NCBI RefSeq assembly: GCF_003429005.1
Contig: NZ_QVQV01000001.1
Span: forward strand, 62,001-126,000
DNA: 64,000 bases
From: Paraburkholderia sp. DHOC27
GTDB taxonomy: Bacteria > Pseudomonadota > Gammaproteobacteria > Burkholderiales > Burkholderiaceae
Direction of reading: 5' to 3'
Each line of letters opens with the position of its first letter. The first letter of the stretch is position 1. The notes beneath the pieces are model-generated. The model had not been told where the DNA came from. It did no database searches and worked only from the letters and a program-made list of their open reading frames with translations. The position numbers were made by a program, and so were the translations under genes. Of this stretch, positions 27,121 to 35,420 are shown one piece after another.

Positions 27121-27920
27121 GCGAACCCGTCGTGCCCACTCCCGAACAGGCCGAAGCCGCCGCGCCGCGCGTGGCGGGCTGGTACGGCAAGCTGCCCTCG
27201 CTCGGCGACTTCGTGACGCGGCGTTTGCCCGATGAGTTCGTGCAGCCGTGGGACGCATGGCTATGCGCGCGGCTCCTCGACGTGCAACAGGCGTTGGGCG
27301 AGCGCTGGCTTTCGATGTATCTCTCGTGTCCGGTGTGGCGCTTCTTTGCCATGCCCGGCGCGCTTGGTGAAGCACAACGGGAGTGCTGGACGGGTGTGTT
27401 GATGGCGTCGGTGGATCGCGTGGGGCGGCATTTTCCGTTGACGATCGCCACCGCGTTACCGGCCGCGCCCGCGACCAGTGCGGAGATTGATATTGTCTGG
27501 CAGTGGCTCTCGGATATCGAAGGCGTCGCGCTCGCCGCGCTCGATTTCGAACACACCGTGAGCCAGCTCGATCAAGCGTTGGCTACATTGCCGCTCATCT
27601 TGTCATCTGAATTCGTCATGCGTGATGTTCAGGATAGCCAGGCAGTCAAATCGGAGCCGTGGGTAGTGACTTGCGACGGCAGCTTTGCCGAGCAGCTTGC
27701 CCGCTCCCTGGCGTCCGAGTGGCAAACGCCTGCCCAGGGAATGAGCCTCTGGAGTGCTGCGTTTAACGAAAGCAGTGATTTGCCAGGAGACGCCGAGGCT
27801 CACGACACGGGCGCCGACGCAGACAAGGCTTCATCGGCACGCGTCTTTCGTGTATGGGCCGCCTCGGGATTGCCAGACGACGCGCTATTCACCGCCATGC
27901 TCGCGAACCAGACGCCATGA
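27117..27920 (+). CDS. tagF: TagF, T6SS post-translational repressor
   Basis: The frame is open far upstream inside tssM, but the gene begins at the ATG at 27117, which overlaps the tssM stop, giving 267 residues. The N-terminal VAGWYGKLPSLGDFV is the hallmark of TagF (DUF2094/ImpM family). In other T6SSs TagF binds the FHA protein and holds the machine off independently of phosphorylation. Its place between tssM and the kinase, with ATGA overlaps on both sides, fits a regulatory module with tagH, pppA and ppkA. Confidence 0.93.
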   Translation: MSEPVVPTPEQAEAAAPRVAGWYGKLPSLGDFVTRRLPDEFVQPWDAWLCARLLDVQQALGERWLSMYLSCPVWRFFAMPGALGEAQRECWTGVLMASVDRVGRHFPLTIATALPAAPATSAEIDIVWQWLSDIEGVALAALDFEHTVSQLDQALATLPLILSSEFVMRDVQDSQAVKSEPWVVTCDGSFAEQLARSLASEWQTPAQGMSLWSAAFNESSDLPGDAEAHDTGADADKASSARVFRVWAASGLPDDALFTAMLANQTP

Positions 27921-29911
27921 GCGATTCCAGCAACGTCCCGCGGCAACCCGAGGGTGCCGCAGAAGCGGACCGCACCGTGATTGTCAGCATCACACGCGAC
28001 GCGAACGACACCTCCCGTCCGGTGACGCAAGCGGCCTCGCTGACCGGCGGCCACAACACCTTGTCGCAAGGCACACTGCTCGGCGAGTTCGAGATCGTGG
28101 GCCTGATCGGGGAAGGCGGCTTCGGCATTGTGTATCTGGCCTACGATACCTCGCTCGGGCGGCACGTGGCGCTCAAGGAATACATGCCCTCCGCGCTCGC
28201 GGCGCGCGTCAACGCCACCGAAGTGCAGGTCAAATCCGAACGTCACGAGGGCACGTTTCGCGCGGGGTTGAAGAGCTTTATCAACGAAGCACGTATTCTC
28301 GCGCAGTTCGATCATCATTCGCTCGTCAAGGTGTATCGCTTCTGGGAGGCGAACGGCACGGCCTACATGGTGATGCCCTACTACAAGGGCATCACGCTCA
28401 AGGACGCCCTCAAGGCGCGCAGCGCACCGCCCGATGAACGATGGCTGCGCGCGCTGCTCGCGCCGTTACTCGACGCGCTCGCCGTATTGCATGCGTCGAA
28501 CTGTTATCACCGCGACGTCGCGCCCGACAACATCATTCTGCTCGAAGGCAGCGGCCGCCCCGTGCTGCTCGACTTCGGCGCGGCCCGCCGCGTGATTGGC
28601 GACATGACGCAGGCGCTAACGGTGATACTCAAGCCAGGCTACGCGCCGCTCGAACAATATGCGGAGGTCCCTTCGCTCAGACAAGGCGCGTGGAGCGACG
28701 GCTACGCGCTGGCGGCGGTGATTTACTTTGCGATTCTCGGCAAGACGCCACCGCCTTCCGTGGGCCGCATGGTCAGCGACAGTTATCAATCGCTCGCCAC
28801 CCTTGCTGATGGACGCTACCCCGCGCACTTTTTGCGTGCGGTCGATCATGCGCTCGCGGTGATGCCGAACGACCGGCCGCAAACCATGCAGCAGTTCGCG
28901 GATGAACTCGGCATCGCAATGGGCGAGCCGCAGCGGGACGTAGTGTTAGAGGCGCAGTCAGGGAAGGCGCGCGTGGAGGCGGATCGCGCGCAAGGTGCGG
29001 CGCGTGCGAGTCACACGGGACGCAAGCGCAATGTGTGGACCGGCGTAGGTATTGCCGCGCTCGTGTTGGCCGCAGCGGCTGCTGTCGGTATCTGGTGGTT
29101 TGGGGAAAACGGCGGTACGTCGAGTTTCAGGGCGATGCTTTCGTCGACGCATCGCGGTGCTGTATCCACGACGACGCCCGGCATGGCGAACGGCAGTAGC
29201 GAAGCGGTTGCGGACCGAACCGGAAAGGCGGTTGACGGTGCCGCTTCAAGCGCCGCTGAAAGTGTGGCGGACACGCATGCGACGGGCGGGACGATCGGCG
29301 CTATGAGCGCGGGCAGTGCATCCGTTGCGGCATCCTCCGCTTCCGCGCCAGCCGGCGCCACGATCGCCGCCGTGCCGTTGCCGCCGTACACGCCGTCTGG
29401 AGAACTGGAGCGCATCGCGGCGCTTGCCGATCCCGACATCGCGGTCAACGTCACCCTGCCGGTGAATCGCGCCCTCACTGAAGGCGAAAGTCTGAGTTTC
29501 ACCTTGACGAGCAATCATGCAGGGTACGTCTACGTGTTTCTGGTCGATCCGGCCAACCAGTACACCATGCTCTTTCCAAACGAGTTCGACAAAAACATAC
29601 AGATTGCGGCTGGCCAGGCGCTTTCCCTTCCGCGTACGGGCTTCGCGCTGGAAGCGGGCAGACCGTTTGGGGACAACCACTTCGTCGCCATCGTCTCGCT
29701 GGCGCCGCGTGATTTTTCCCGTCTCGGCATGACCTCCAATTCGAACTATGCGCTGCTTCCATCTGCTGCTCAAAAAGCCGCTGCCGCGCGTCGCACGGCG
29801 ACCTCGTCACCGTTCGTCGGCGTGCCGAAATGCAGTGACGCAAGCACGCCATGCCCGCAACAATACGGTGCTGCGGCCTTCAAAATCGAGGTCGTGAGAT
29901 CGTCTAGGTAG
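27917..29911 (+). CDS. ppkA: PpkA-like membrane Ser/Thr kinase with DUF4384-like sensor domain
   Basis: I choose the ATG at 27917, overlapping the tagF stop, giving 664 residues. The kinase domain (about 55-320) has the Gly loop GEGGFGIVYLA, the VALKEYM Lys (about 86), the catalytic loop HRDVAPDN (about 197-204) and DFGAAR (about 218). The loop reads APDN in place of the commoner KPEN, a variant that keeps the Asp and Asn. A transmembrane helix lies at about 373-394. A Ser/Ala-rich periplasmic linker leads to a DUF4384-like domain (about 508-615, ending NHFVAIVSLAP). It should phosphorylate the FHA protein; sensing through the periplasmic domain is inferred. Confidence 0.92.
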   Translation: MSDSSNVPRQPEGAAEADRTVIVSITRDANDTSRPVTQAASLTGGHNTLSQGTLLGEFEIVGLIGEGGFGIVYLAYDTSLGRHVALKEYMPSALAARVNATEVQVKSERHEGTFRAGLKSFINEARILAQFDHHSLVKVYRFWEANGTAYMVMPYYKGITLKDALKARSAPPDERWLRALLAPLLDALAVLHASNCYHRDVAPDNIILLEGSGRPVLLDFGAARRVIGDMTQALTVILKPGYAPLEQYAEVPSLRQGAWSDGYALAAVIYFAILGKTPPPSVGRMVSDSYQSLATLADGRYPAHFLRAVDHALAVMPNDRPQTMQQFADELGIAMGEPQRDVVLEAQSGKARVEADRAQGAARASHTGRKRNVWTGVGIAALVLAAAAAVGIWWFGENGGTSSFRAMLSSTHRGAVSTTTPGMANGSSEAVADRTGKAVDGAASSAAESVADTHATGGTIGAMSAGSASVAASSASAPAGATIAAVPLPPYTPSGELERIAALADPDIAVNVTLPVNRALTEGESLSFTLTSNHAGYVYVFLVDPANQYTMLFPNEFDKNIQIAAGQALSLPRTGFALEAGRPFGDNHFVAIVSLAPRDFSRLGMTSNSNYALLPSAAQKAAAARRTATSSPFVGVPKCSDASTPCPQQYGAAAFKIEVVRSSR

Positions 29912-29975
29912 CGGGGCCGCCCGGTGCGCAGGCATGGTTGAACGGGGCGCACGCGGCCGCAGCACGAGGACCATC

Positions 29976-31868
29976 ATGCCCACTACCCAGACCGCGCCGC
30001 ACGCTTCGCTGCGGATCGCCGCCCTGTGCACGCCTTGTACAGCCGTCTCCGGCATGCTGTGCCTCGCGCTGGCGGGATGCGGCAGCACGCCGCCGCAATC
30101 CGCAAACCAGCCGGCCACGGACACCAGTGCAGTCCAGGGCGAGATGAGTGTGCCGACGCTCACACCCGCAGTTGGCGCCGACGCCGGCGTGAAGTACCCG
30201 CTACCCGCTGCCCCTTCGCCGGATGTGGCGAGCACCGCGGCGCCTTTTGCGACCCGCAATGCCATCTATCAACCTGTGCGCTTTGCCGATCTGCCGGGCT
30301 GGAGTCACGACGACGTCCAGCAATCGTGGGATGCGTTTCAGCACAGTTGCACGGCACTCGCTACGAGACCCGGATGGTCGGGACCCTGCTCCGCCGCACG
30401 CTCGGTCGACGCAGGCAACGCGACTGCGGTAAGGCAGTTTTTCGAGCGCAATTTCACGGCTTATCAGATCCGCAATGTAGACAGGACCCCGAACGGTTTG
30501 ATGACTGGCTACTACGAGCCTACGCTCAATGGCAGTCGCAAGCGCAGCGGGCCGTATGTGTACCCGGTATATGGCGTGCCGCGCGATATGCTGTTTCTCG
30601 ATCAGCGACGTCTTCCGGCTGGCGCACGTAGCGGGCCGATCGCTGCGCGCATCGAAGGCCGCACGGTGATTCCACTCACTACCGTCTCCACCGGAAGTCT
30701 GAACGAGGTGTACGCACTGGAGCTGGGTGACAGCGTGCCCGATATCCGCGACAAGAAGCTGCGTCTGCGACTTTCCGGCAACAAGATCGTCCCCTACTAC
30801 TCGCGAGCCGAAATAGAACGGGGCCATTTGAACGCGCCGATTCTCGCGTATGTCGACGATCCCGCCATGCTGTATTCGATGCAGTTGCAGGGCGCGGGCC
30901 GCATCCGTCTGCCGGACGGCGCCACGCTGCGTCTCGCGTACGCCGAGCAAAACGGCATGGCGTTCAATCCGCCGCTGGCGAGCGCGAATGCCAAAGGCCG
31001 CAAGATACTGGTGCGCGGCGTCGAGCTGGATGTCGAGGAAGGCGAGGCGATGAGCGATACCGGCAGCGATATGGGTGGTGCGGGAGGTGTAGGTGGTGTG
31101 GGTGGCCCGGCGAACGCGAGCACGGGCGAAGACGGAGCGCCGCCGTTATCGCCGTTGCTGCGCGGCGCGGATTCGGCCGCCGCTGAAACGCAAACTGCCC
31201 AGACGCAGGAGAGTGCCAACGAACCCGCCTCACAGGCCACGCGAGGGTTCAATCTGATCAAGCTTGCACCGCCTGCCGTGCACCCGGCTCGGGCGAACAC
31301 GCCTCAGGCGGCGCAGTCGACTCCGCCCGCGGCGACCTCGGGCACGCAGCCCCACAACTCGCAAGCTACAGCGGATAACGACGCGCCGTCGTCATTGTCG
31401 GGCAAACCCATCAATTATCTGTTCGCCACATCGGATCCGAGCTACGTGTTCTTCAAGACGATTCCCGACTCGACCAACGGACCGATCGGTGCGCTCGGGG
31501 TGCCGCTCTCGGCAGGACGTTCGGCGGCCATTGATCCACGCACCACGCCGCTTGGCGCACCCGTGTTCGTCAGCACCAGTGAAAGCGCATCCGGGACCGT
31601 GCCGATGTCGCGCCTCGTGATGGCGCAGGATGCGGGTGGCGCGATTCGCGGTGCCGTGCGCGTGGATTTCTTCTTTGGCTCGGGTGCGCAGGCACAGGCG
31701 CAGGCCAGCAAGGTTCGGCAACCCGCGCAGATGTGGGTGCTGCTGCCGAATGGCCTGAAGATCGCGGCGCGTGACTCGGCCGTACGTGTACGTGGCGGTG
31801 CACCGATTGCGCCGCAGACCGATTGCCTGATCAGTGATCCTGAATTGTGCGTCGACAATGGGCCTTGA
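29976..31868 (+). CDS. mltA: MltA-type lytic transglycosylase lipoprotein with long inserted linker
   Basis: The start ATG at 29976 has GAGGA eight bases upstream; an earlier start at 29934 lacks this. The 630-residue lipoprotein has a lipobox LALAGC (Cys35), an MltA barrel domain (about 155-345; TGYYEPTLNGS, YVDDPAMLYSMQLQGAGRI) and a 3D domain (about 500-620; IDPRTTPLGAPVF, QDAGGAIRGAVRVDFF, which contains the expected catalytic Asp). Between them is about 135 residues of Gly-, Pro-, Thr- and Ala-rich low-complexity sequence absent from standard MltA proteins of 350-400 residues. It lies 64 bases after the kinase, so it may open the cell wall for the T6SS; that link is inferred. Confidence 0.9.
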   Translation: MPTTQTAPHASLRIAALCTPCTAVSGMLCLALAGCGSTPPQSANQPATDTSAVQGEMSVPTLTPAVGADAGVKYPLPAAPSPDVASTAAPFATRNAIYQPVRFADLPGWSHDDVQQSWDAFQHSCTALATRPGWSGPCSAARSVDAGNATAVRQFFERNFTAYQIRNVDRTPNGLMTGYYEPTLNGSRKRSGPYVYPVYGVPRDMLFLDQRRLPAGARSGPIAARIEGRTVIPLTTVSTGSLNEVYALELGDSVPDIRDKKLRLRLSGNKIVPYYSRAEIERGHLNAPILAYVDDPAMLYSMQLQGAGRIRLPDGATLRLAYAEQNGMAFNPPLASANAKGRKILVRGVELDVEEGEAMSDTGSDMGGAGGVGGVGGPANASTGEDGAPPLSPLLRGADSAAAETQTAQTQESANEPASQATRGFNLIKLAPPAVHPARANTPQAAQSTPPAATSGTQPHNSQATADNDAPSSLSGKPINYLFATSDPSYVFFKTIPDSTNGPIGALGVPLSAGRSAAIDPRTTPLGAPVFVSTSESASGTVPMSRLVMAQDAGGAIRGAVRVDFFFGSGAQAQAQASKVRQPAQMWVLLPNGLKIAARDSAVRVRGGAPIAPQTDCLISDPELCVDNGP

Positions 31869-31964
31869 AGTTCAGGTGGTTTTAACCAGGCCGCCAAACC
31901 TGCACATTCGAGCAACTGGACTGCCCAATTTCGATGACGCATCACCACGAGCGACACCTACCTC

Positions 31965-32720
31965 ATGAGCGAACTCAAGGTTCTGATTGGCCTGCCGACC
32001 TATAACGATCAGGTGCATGTCAACTTCGCGATGGCATTGGTGAACGCGACGCGTGCGCTCAGCGACGCGGGGGTGAAGTTCCAGATGATGCATGTGAGTT
32101 CGTCGTTGATCGCGCGGGCACGCAATCTCTTTGCGAACTACGTGCTGGAACATGCCGAGTTTACGCACCTGCTGTTTCTCGACACCGACATGTATTTCCT
32201 GGCGGATGCCATTACGAAGTTGCTGGCGGCGAACCGCGACGTAGCAGGCGTGGCGTATCCCTACCGGCAGATCAATTTGAACCGCCGCATCGAGTCCGAT
32301 GACAAGGGGCTGTCACTGCGCGAGTGGCTGGAGAAGCATGCGGACTATACCGTACGGGTTAAAGGCGATCCGCGCGGCCGCGCGCAGGTCGTGGATGGCC
32401 TCGTCGAGGCCGAACATGTTGGAACAGGGATCATGCTGATCCGGCGCGACGTCCTCGAAAAGACGATCCCGTTCGCCCAGTGCTTCTTGCCGCCCGAGCA
32501 ATATCTCACCTTGATTTCGAGCGGCCGATTTTATGGCTTGTTCGACACATTCGACGACAACGGTGCTTACCTTTCAGAAGACTTATCGTTTTGCCGACGA
32601 GCGCGTTTGGCTGGCTGCACGATCTGGGCCCTGGTGGATCAGACCGTCGTGCACTACGGCGCATCGGAAGTGGCCGGCCAATATCTACGAGCGCTGCAAT
32701 TGCGCGGCAACTTCGCTTAA
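31965..32720 (+). CDS. GT2-like glycosyltransferase (GT-A fold), acceptor unknown
   Basis: A 251-residue protein beginning KVLIGLPTYND, with the metal-binding DxD as LFLDTDMYF (about 73-81) and a late EDLSFCRRARLAG block typical of GT-A transferases. There is no transmembrane segment or signal peptide, so it should be cytoplasmic. It follows mltA by about 95 bases on the same strand but has no good ribosome site, so membership of the T6SS unit is uncertain. Sugar donor and acceptor cannot be told from the sequence. Confidence 0.75.
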   Translation: MSELKVLIGLPTYNDQVHVNFAMALVNATRALSDAGVKFQMMHVSSSLIARARNLFANYVLEHAEFTHLLFLDTDMYFLADAITKLLAANRDVAGVAYPYRQINLNRRIESDDKGLSLREWLEKHADYTVRVKGDPRGRAQVVDGLVEAEHVGTGIMLIRRDVLEKTIPFAQCFLPPEQYLTLISSGRFYGLFDTFDDNGAYLSEDLSFCRRARLAGCTIWALVDQTVVHYGASEVAGQYLRALQLRGNFA

Positions 32721-32735
32721 AAAGCAGGGGATGTC

Positions 32736-32849
32736 GTGGTGTTTTTGTTATTTTGCCTGGCAGCAGCGTTGTCACTGCGTCCGGCGATCATGCCGCTGTC
32801 ATGGTGGTTTCTGGACCAGACGAAAGCCAAAGTGCGCGTTGCAACGTAA
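32736..32849 (+). CDS. possible 37-residue membrane peptide
   Basis: A short frame starting at tandem GTG codons with AGGGGA six bases upstream. It would encode a hydrophobic stretch (VFLLFCLAAALSL), a WWF motif and a basic tail (QTKAKVRVAT). The pattern of one membrane segment plus positive tail resembles real small proteins, and the spacing to the ribosome site is good, but the frame is short and could be chance. It begins 15 bases after the glycosyltransferase stop. Confidence 0.3.
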   Translation: MVFLLFCLAAALSLRPAIMPLSWWFLDQTKAKVRVAT

Positions 32850-33019
32850 GCTTCCTGAATGCTGACGCAGCGGGTTGCGCCGTTTGTTGAATGCGAATTG
32901 CCCGTTTCGCTGAGGTGTTTTTGCGAGACATGCTAGGATTTTTCCCGACGCGTTGGGGCGATTCGGATTGTGTCCTGACGGTTGGGTAATTTTTATTTTG
33001 TAGTGTGTCTGGAGGGTTT

Positions 33020-33253
33020 GTGGCAATTCAGCATCGTGGGTTTCGGGTGGACGTGAATGTGGCGCCGGATGAACTTGGCGTGCAGTGGATATGCAAAGCG
33101 GTGATCGAGCGTATTGATGGGGATACGACGGGGGAAGTGCCCGTTGGGCCGGAACTCGCGATTCCTCGCGTGAAGATTGATCCGCTTATGGCGATTAGTT
33201 CGCTTGAGCAGCGGGCTGTTGTGGTGATTGATGAGTTTTTTGAGCGGAAATAG
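33020..33253 (+). CDS. small protein of unknown function
   Basis: I take GTG 33020, because GGAGGG at 33011-33016 lies just upstream; a GTG at 33005 would place that ribosome site inside the gene. The 77 residues (VAIQHRGFRVDVNV at the start, then a DELGVQW segment, ending VVVIDEFFERK) have a regular mixed composition and no signal peptide, and do not look like translated noise. I do not recognise the family. It stands alone, upstream of the repeat region. Confidence 0.6.
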   Translation: MAIQHRGFRVDVNVAPDELGVQWICKAVIERIDGDTTGEVPVGPELAIPRVKIDPLMAISSLEQRAVVVIDEFFERK

Positions 33254-33390
33254 AGGGGGGGGTTTTGCCGTACGGCGTAGGGTTTTTGTTTTTGCTCGCG
33301 CTGTTGGTTTCGCCCTGCGGGGTTGGCCTTTCCTTGTTTTGTCTTTGGTCTATTGGCGTGGCCCCTCCGCAGGGCGGCGCCTACTTCCTT

Positions 33391-33620
33391 GGCCTCTCCT
33401 TGATTTCTTAGTGGTCTATTCGTGTTGCCCCTGTGCGGGGCGGCACTCACTTTCTTTGCCGCCGCAAAGAAAGTAAGCAAAGAAAGCGGGCTCACACCGC
33501 CAGCCCGTAGGTGTCTCCCCCACCGCTCTTGCGGTATTGGTCCGAAACGAGATGATCTCTCGCATCTCCCACGTTCGTGACACAGCGCTCATCCACCCCA
33601 CTCCGCACTCCGTGCGTCGC
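33391..33620 (+). repeat. dispersed repeat, copy A
   Basis: The copy starts GGCCTCTCCTTGATTTCTTA and contains two hairpins. The first is GCCCC-TGTGC-GGGGC near 33427. The second has 11-base arms ACTTTCTTTGC/GCAAAGAAAGT (33449-33459 and 33464-33474). Then comes the conserved GCGGGCTCACACCGCCAGC block. It matches copies B and C over about 230 bases, with more divergence toward its right end. Confidence 0.85.
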
Positions 33621-33723
33621 GGTTCGGTATACAGGTGAAGGCGAGGACGTGGCTTTGTCAGTGCCGCGCAAGATAGATTAGGATTCCAACAGAGTTGGCG
33701 GGAGAGTTCACGGAACGCCGTTT

Positions 33724-33967
33724 GCCCCAACGACGGAGCGCGCAGCGCGACGCGGAGCGGATGACTGCCTGGTCACGGGAGGGAGTGGTGCGAGGGATCG
33801 TCTCGTCTCGGACCAATGCCGGGTGAGCGACGAGGGAGACACCTACTGGCTGGCGGTGTGAGCCCGCTTTCTTTTGCCTACTTTTCTTTGCGGCCGGCAA
33901 AGAAAAGTAGGTGCCGCCCCGCACAGGGGCAACACAAATAGACCAATAAGAAATCAAGGATAGGCCA
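33724..33967 (-). repeat. dispersed repeat, copy B (inverted relative to A)
   Basis: The reverse complement begins GGCCTATCCTTGATTTCTTA and carries the same two hairpins and the GCGGGCTCACACCGCCAGC block. It ends in GCGCGCTCCGTCGTTGGGG, shared almost exactly with copy C but not with copy A. With copy A it forms a large inverted structure of about 575 bases with a spacer of about 100 bases. Confidence 0.85.
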
Positions 33968-34052
33968 AAACCAAAAAAAACAAGAAAAGGCCAACACCGA
34001 AGGCAAATCACCCAGCGCCGCAGGCCAAACCCCAAAAACCAAAAACCAAACC

Positions 34053-35039
34053 TTAAGTCCCAATAACAGCCTTCAAACTATCCACCGCTTCGGTATAACT
34101 CCCAACCTGCCCATTGGCACTAACAGAAATAGCAACACTGGTAGCACCCGCCGGCGTAATCGTCTCGACGGCATTATCCGAGGTCAACTGGATCTCCCCT
34201 GCTTCCAGATTGCCATCGCTCACCACCACAGGCGTCGGTGTCGTCACATCAAACGCGATCACTGCATCGCTCGCCTGCACATTGATCGACGCGCTCGTCG
34301 ATACCGTATCGCTCGTCGGGTCCGTGCCATGCACGCGCGAATACGCCAACGAACTAACCGTAATCGTGCCGGTAACATTCCCCGACGCGGCGGCCTTCGT
34401 CACCGCGAGCGTCACGGTCGGTGCGCTCGCTGTCGTTGTCGTCGTGCCCGTCGTGGCGTCGTAACTCATCGTGAACGTCACCGTGCCGTTCAACACCGTT
34501 GTGCCATTCGATGACGTCAGCGTCACGGCGTTAGCGGTCTCGACTGCGGTGTATGACCAGTCCGCCGTAGTACTGCCTACCTTGCCCTGTGCGCTCTGCA
34601 CCTGCACCGTTACCGAGCCCGTAATCGCGGCCGACGCCGATACGCCCGGCGCACTCACCTGTCCCACGCACTGGTTGAAACCCACCGTCGCGCTTTCGCC
34701 GCTCTGCAAGCCTGCACTGCCCGCGCTCTGCGCGGCGATGCTGATCGAGCCGCTGGTCGGGCACACCTTCGTGCTGTTCGCTGCATCCGAGGTCACGCCG
34801 GTCAGCAACGATTGCACCACCGAGGTGTAAATCGTCGCCACACCCGGGCCCGACAGAATGCCGACTGCGCCCGCATATTTCGCCACCGGTTCGCTTTGCA
34901 CGGCGGTAGAAAGCTTCAAGACATTCGAACTCGCGTTGCTGCTTGCCGACCCGCCACCACCGCCACACGCTCCTAACACTGCCGTTGCCGCAATCAGCGC
35001 CACTGCGCCGAATGAACGTGACGTTCGATACAAAGACAT
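34053..35039 (-). CDS. lipoprotein of unknown function
   Basis: A 328-residue secreted lipoprotein: signal peptide with lipobox VLGAC (Cys25) followed by Gly/Ser linker, then a Ser/Thr/Val/Ala-rich body with repeated beta-type segments and two Cys (CPTSGS and FNQCVGQ) that could pair. The ATG at 35039 has GGAG about nine bases upstream. No domain is recognised; the composition suggests a beta-rich surface or periplasmic protein. It is convergent with the repeat region and divergent from the outer-membrane barrel gene. Confidence 0.75.
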   Translation of the reverse strand: MSLYRTSRSFGAVALIAATAVLGACGGGGGSASSNASSNVLKLSTAVQSEPVAKYAGAVGILSGPGVATIYTSVVQSLLTGVTSDAANSTKVCPTSGSISIAAQSAGSAGLQSGESATVGFNQCVGQVSAPGVSASAAITGSVTVQVQSAQGKVGSTTADWSYTAVETANAVTLTSSNGTTVLNGTVTFTMSYDATTGTTTTTASAPTVTLAVTKAAASGNVTGTITVSSLAYSRVHGTDPTSDTVSTSASINVQASDAVIAFDVTTPTPVVVSDGNLEAGEIQLTSDNAVETITPAGATSVAISVSANGQVGSYTEAVDSLKAVIGT

Positions 35040-35420
35040 GCCTGCTCCACGCTAGAAAAGATTGGGACGTGTACATCGCCACGCCATTGATAACGAAGCG
35101 CGCTGCGCCTCCTGCATCGGCCGTTCCGTCCGTCATGCCGGTTTCTGTATCACCCGGACGGTGCCTGTCGTGCGATGCATTATCAAAGCGCGAGACCACA
35201 ATCAATTACTCGAACAAGCTGCTAAAAACCGGCCATATCGCAATGAGAAAAAAGCGCCAAACGCCGGTTTGGCAAAAATTGCGGGTATTTTCTTCTGTTT
35301 TCGCGAATTTCTGATTCTTGAGCGCGAACTGCATGCGTAACTGCCTCCTAATCCGCTGATTGAACCCGTCACTTAAACCGTAAAGTCAGCTCCGCGGAAT
35401 GACCCTTACGGAGAAGGTGC
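35040..35420. other. divergent intergenic region, no gene seen
   Basis: These 381 bases separate the lipoprotein gene and the outer-membrane protein gene, which diverge. Short open frames here lack ribosome sites and family features. The region around 35190-35310 is AT-richer, as expected for promoters, but I cannot assign clear -35/-10 boxes. Confidence 0.5.

Larger units (their letters stand above)
33254..34052. other. gene-free 0.8-kb stretch built of an inverted repeat pair
   Basis: No convincing gene lies here. The segment is AT-richer at both edges (T-runs on the left, A-runs on the right). It contains two head-to-head copies of the dispersed repeat described separately, plus a degenerate partial copy at about 33346-33390 (GGTCTATTGGCGTGGCCCC). 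It separates the small gene at 33020 from the convergent lipoprotein gene ending at 34053. Confidence 0.8.

Noticed and set aside
33391..33967. Inverted repeat pair considered as an insertion sequence
   Set aside because: No transposase gene or remnant lies between the copies, and the 100-base spacer is too small to hold one.
33346..33967. Repeat cluster considered as a CRISPR array
   Set aside because: Units are over 200 bases, in opposite directions and without regular spacers; there are no cas genes in the window.
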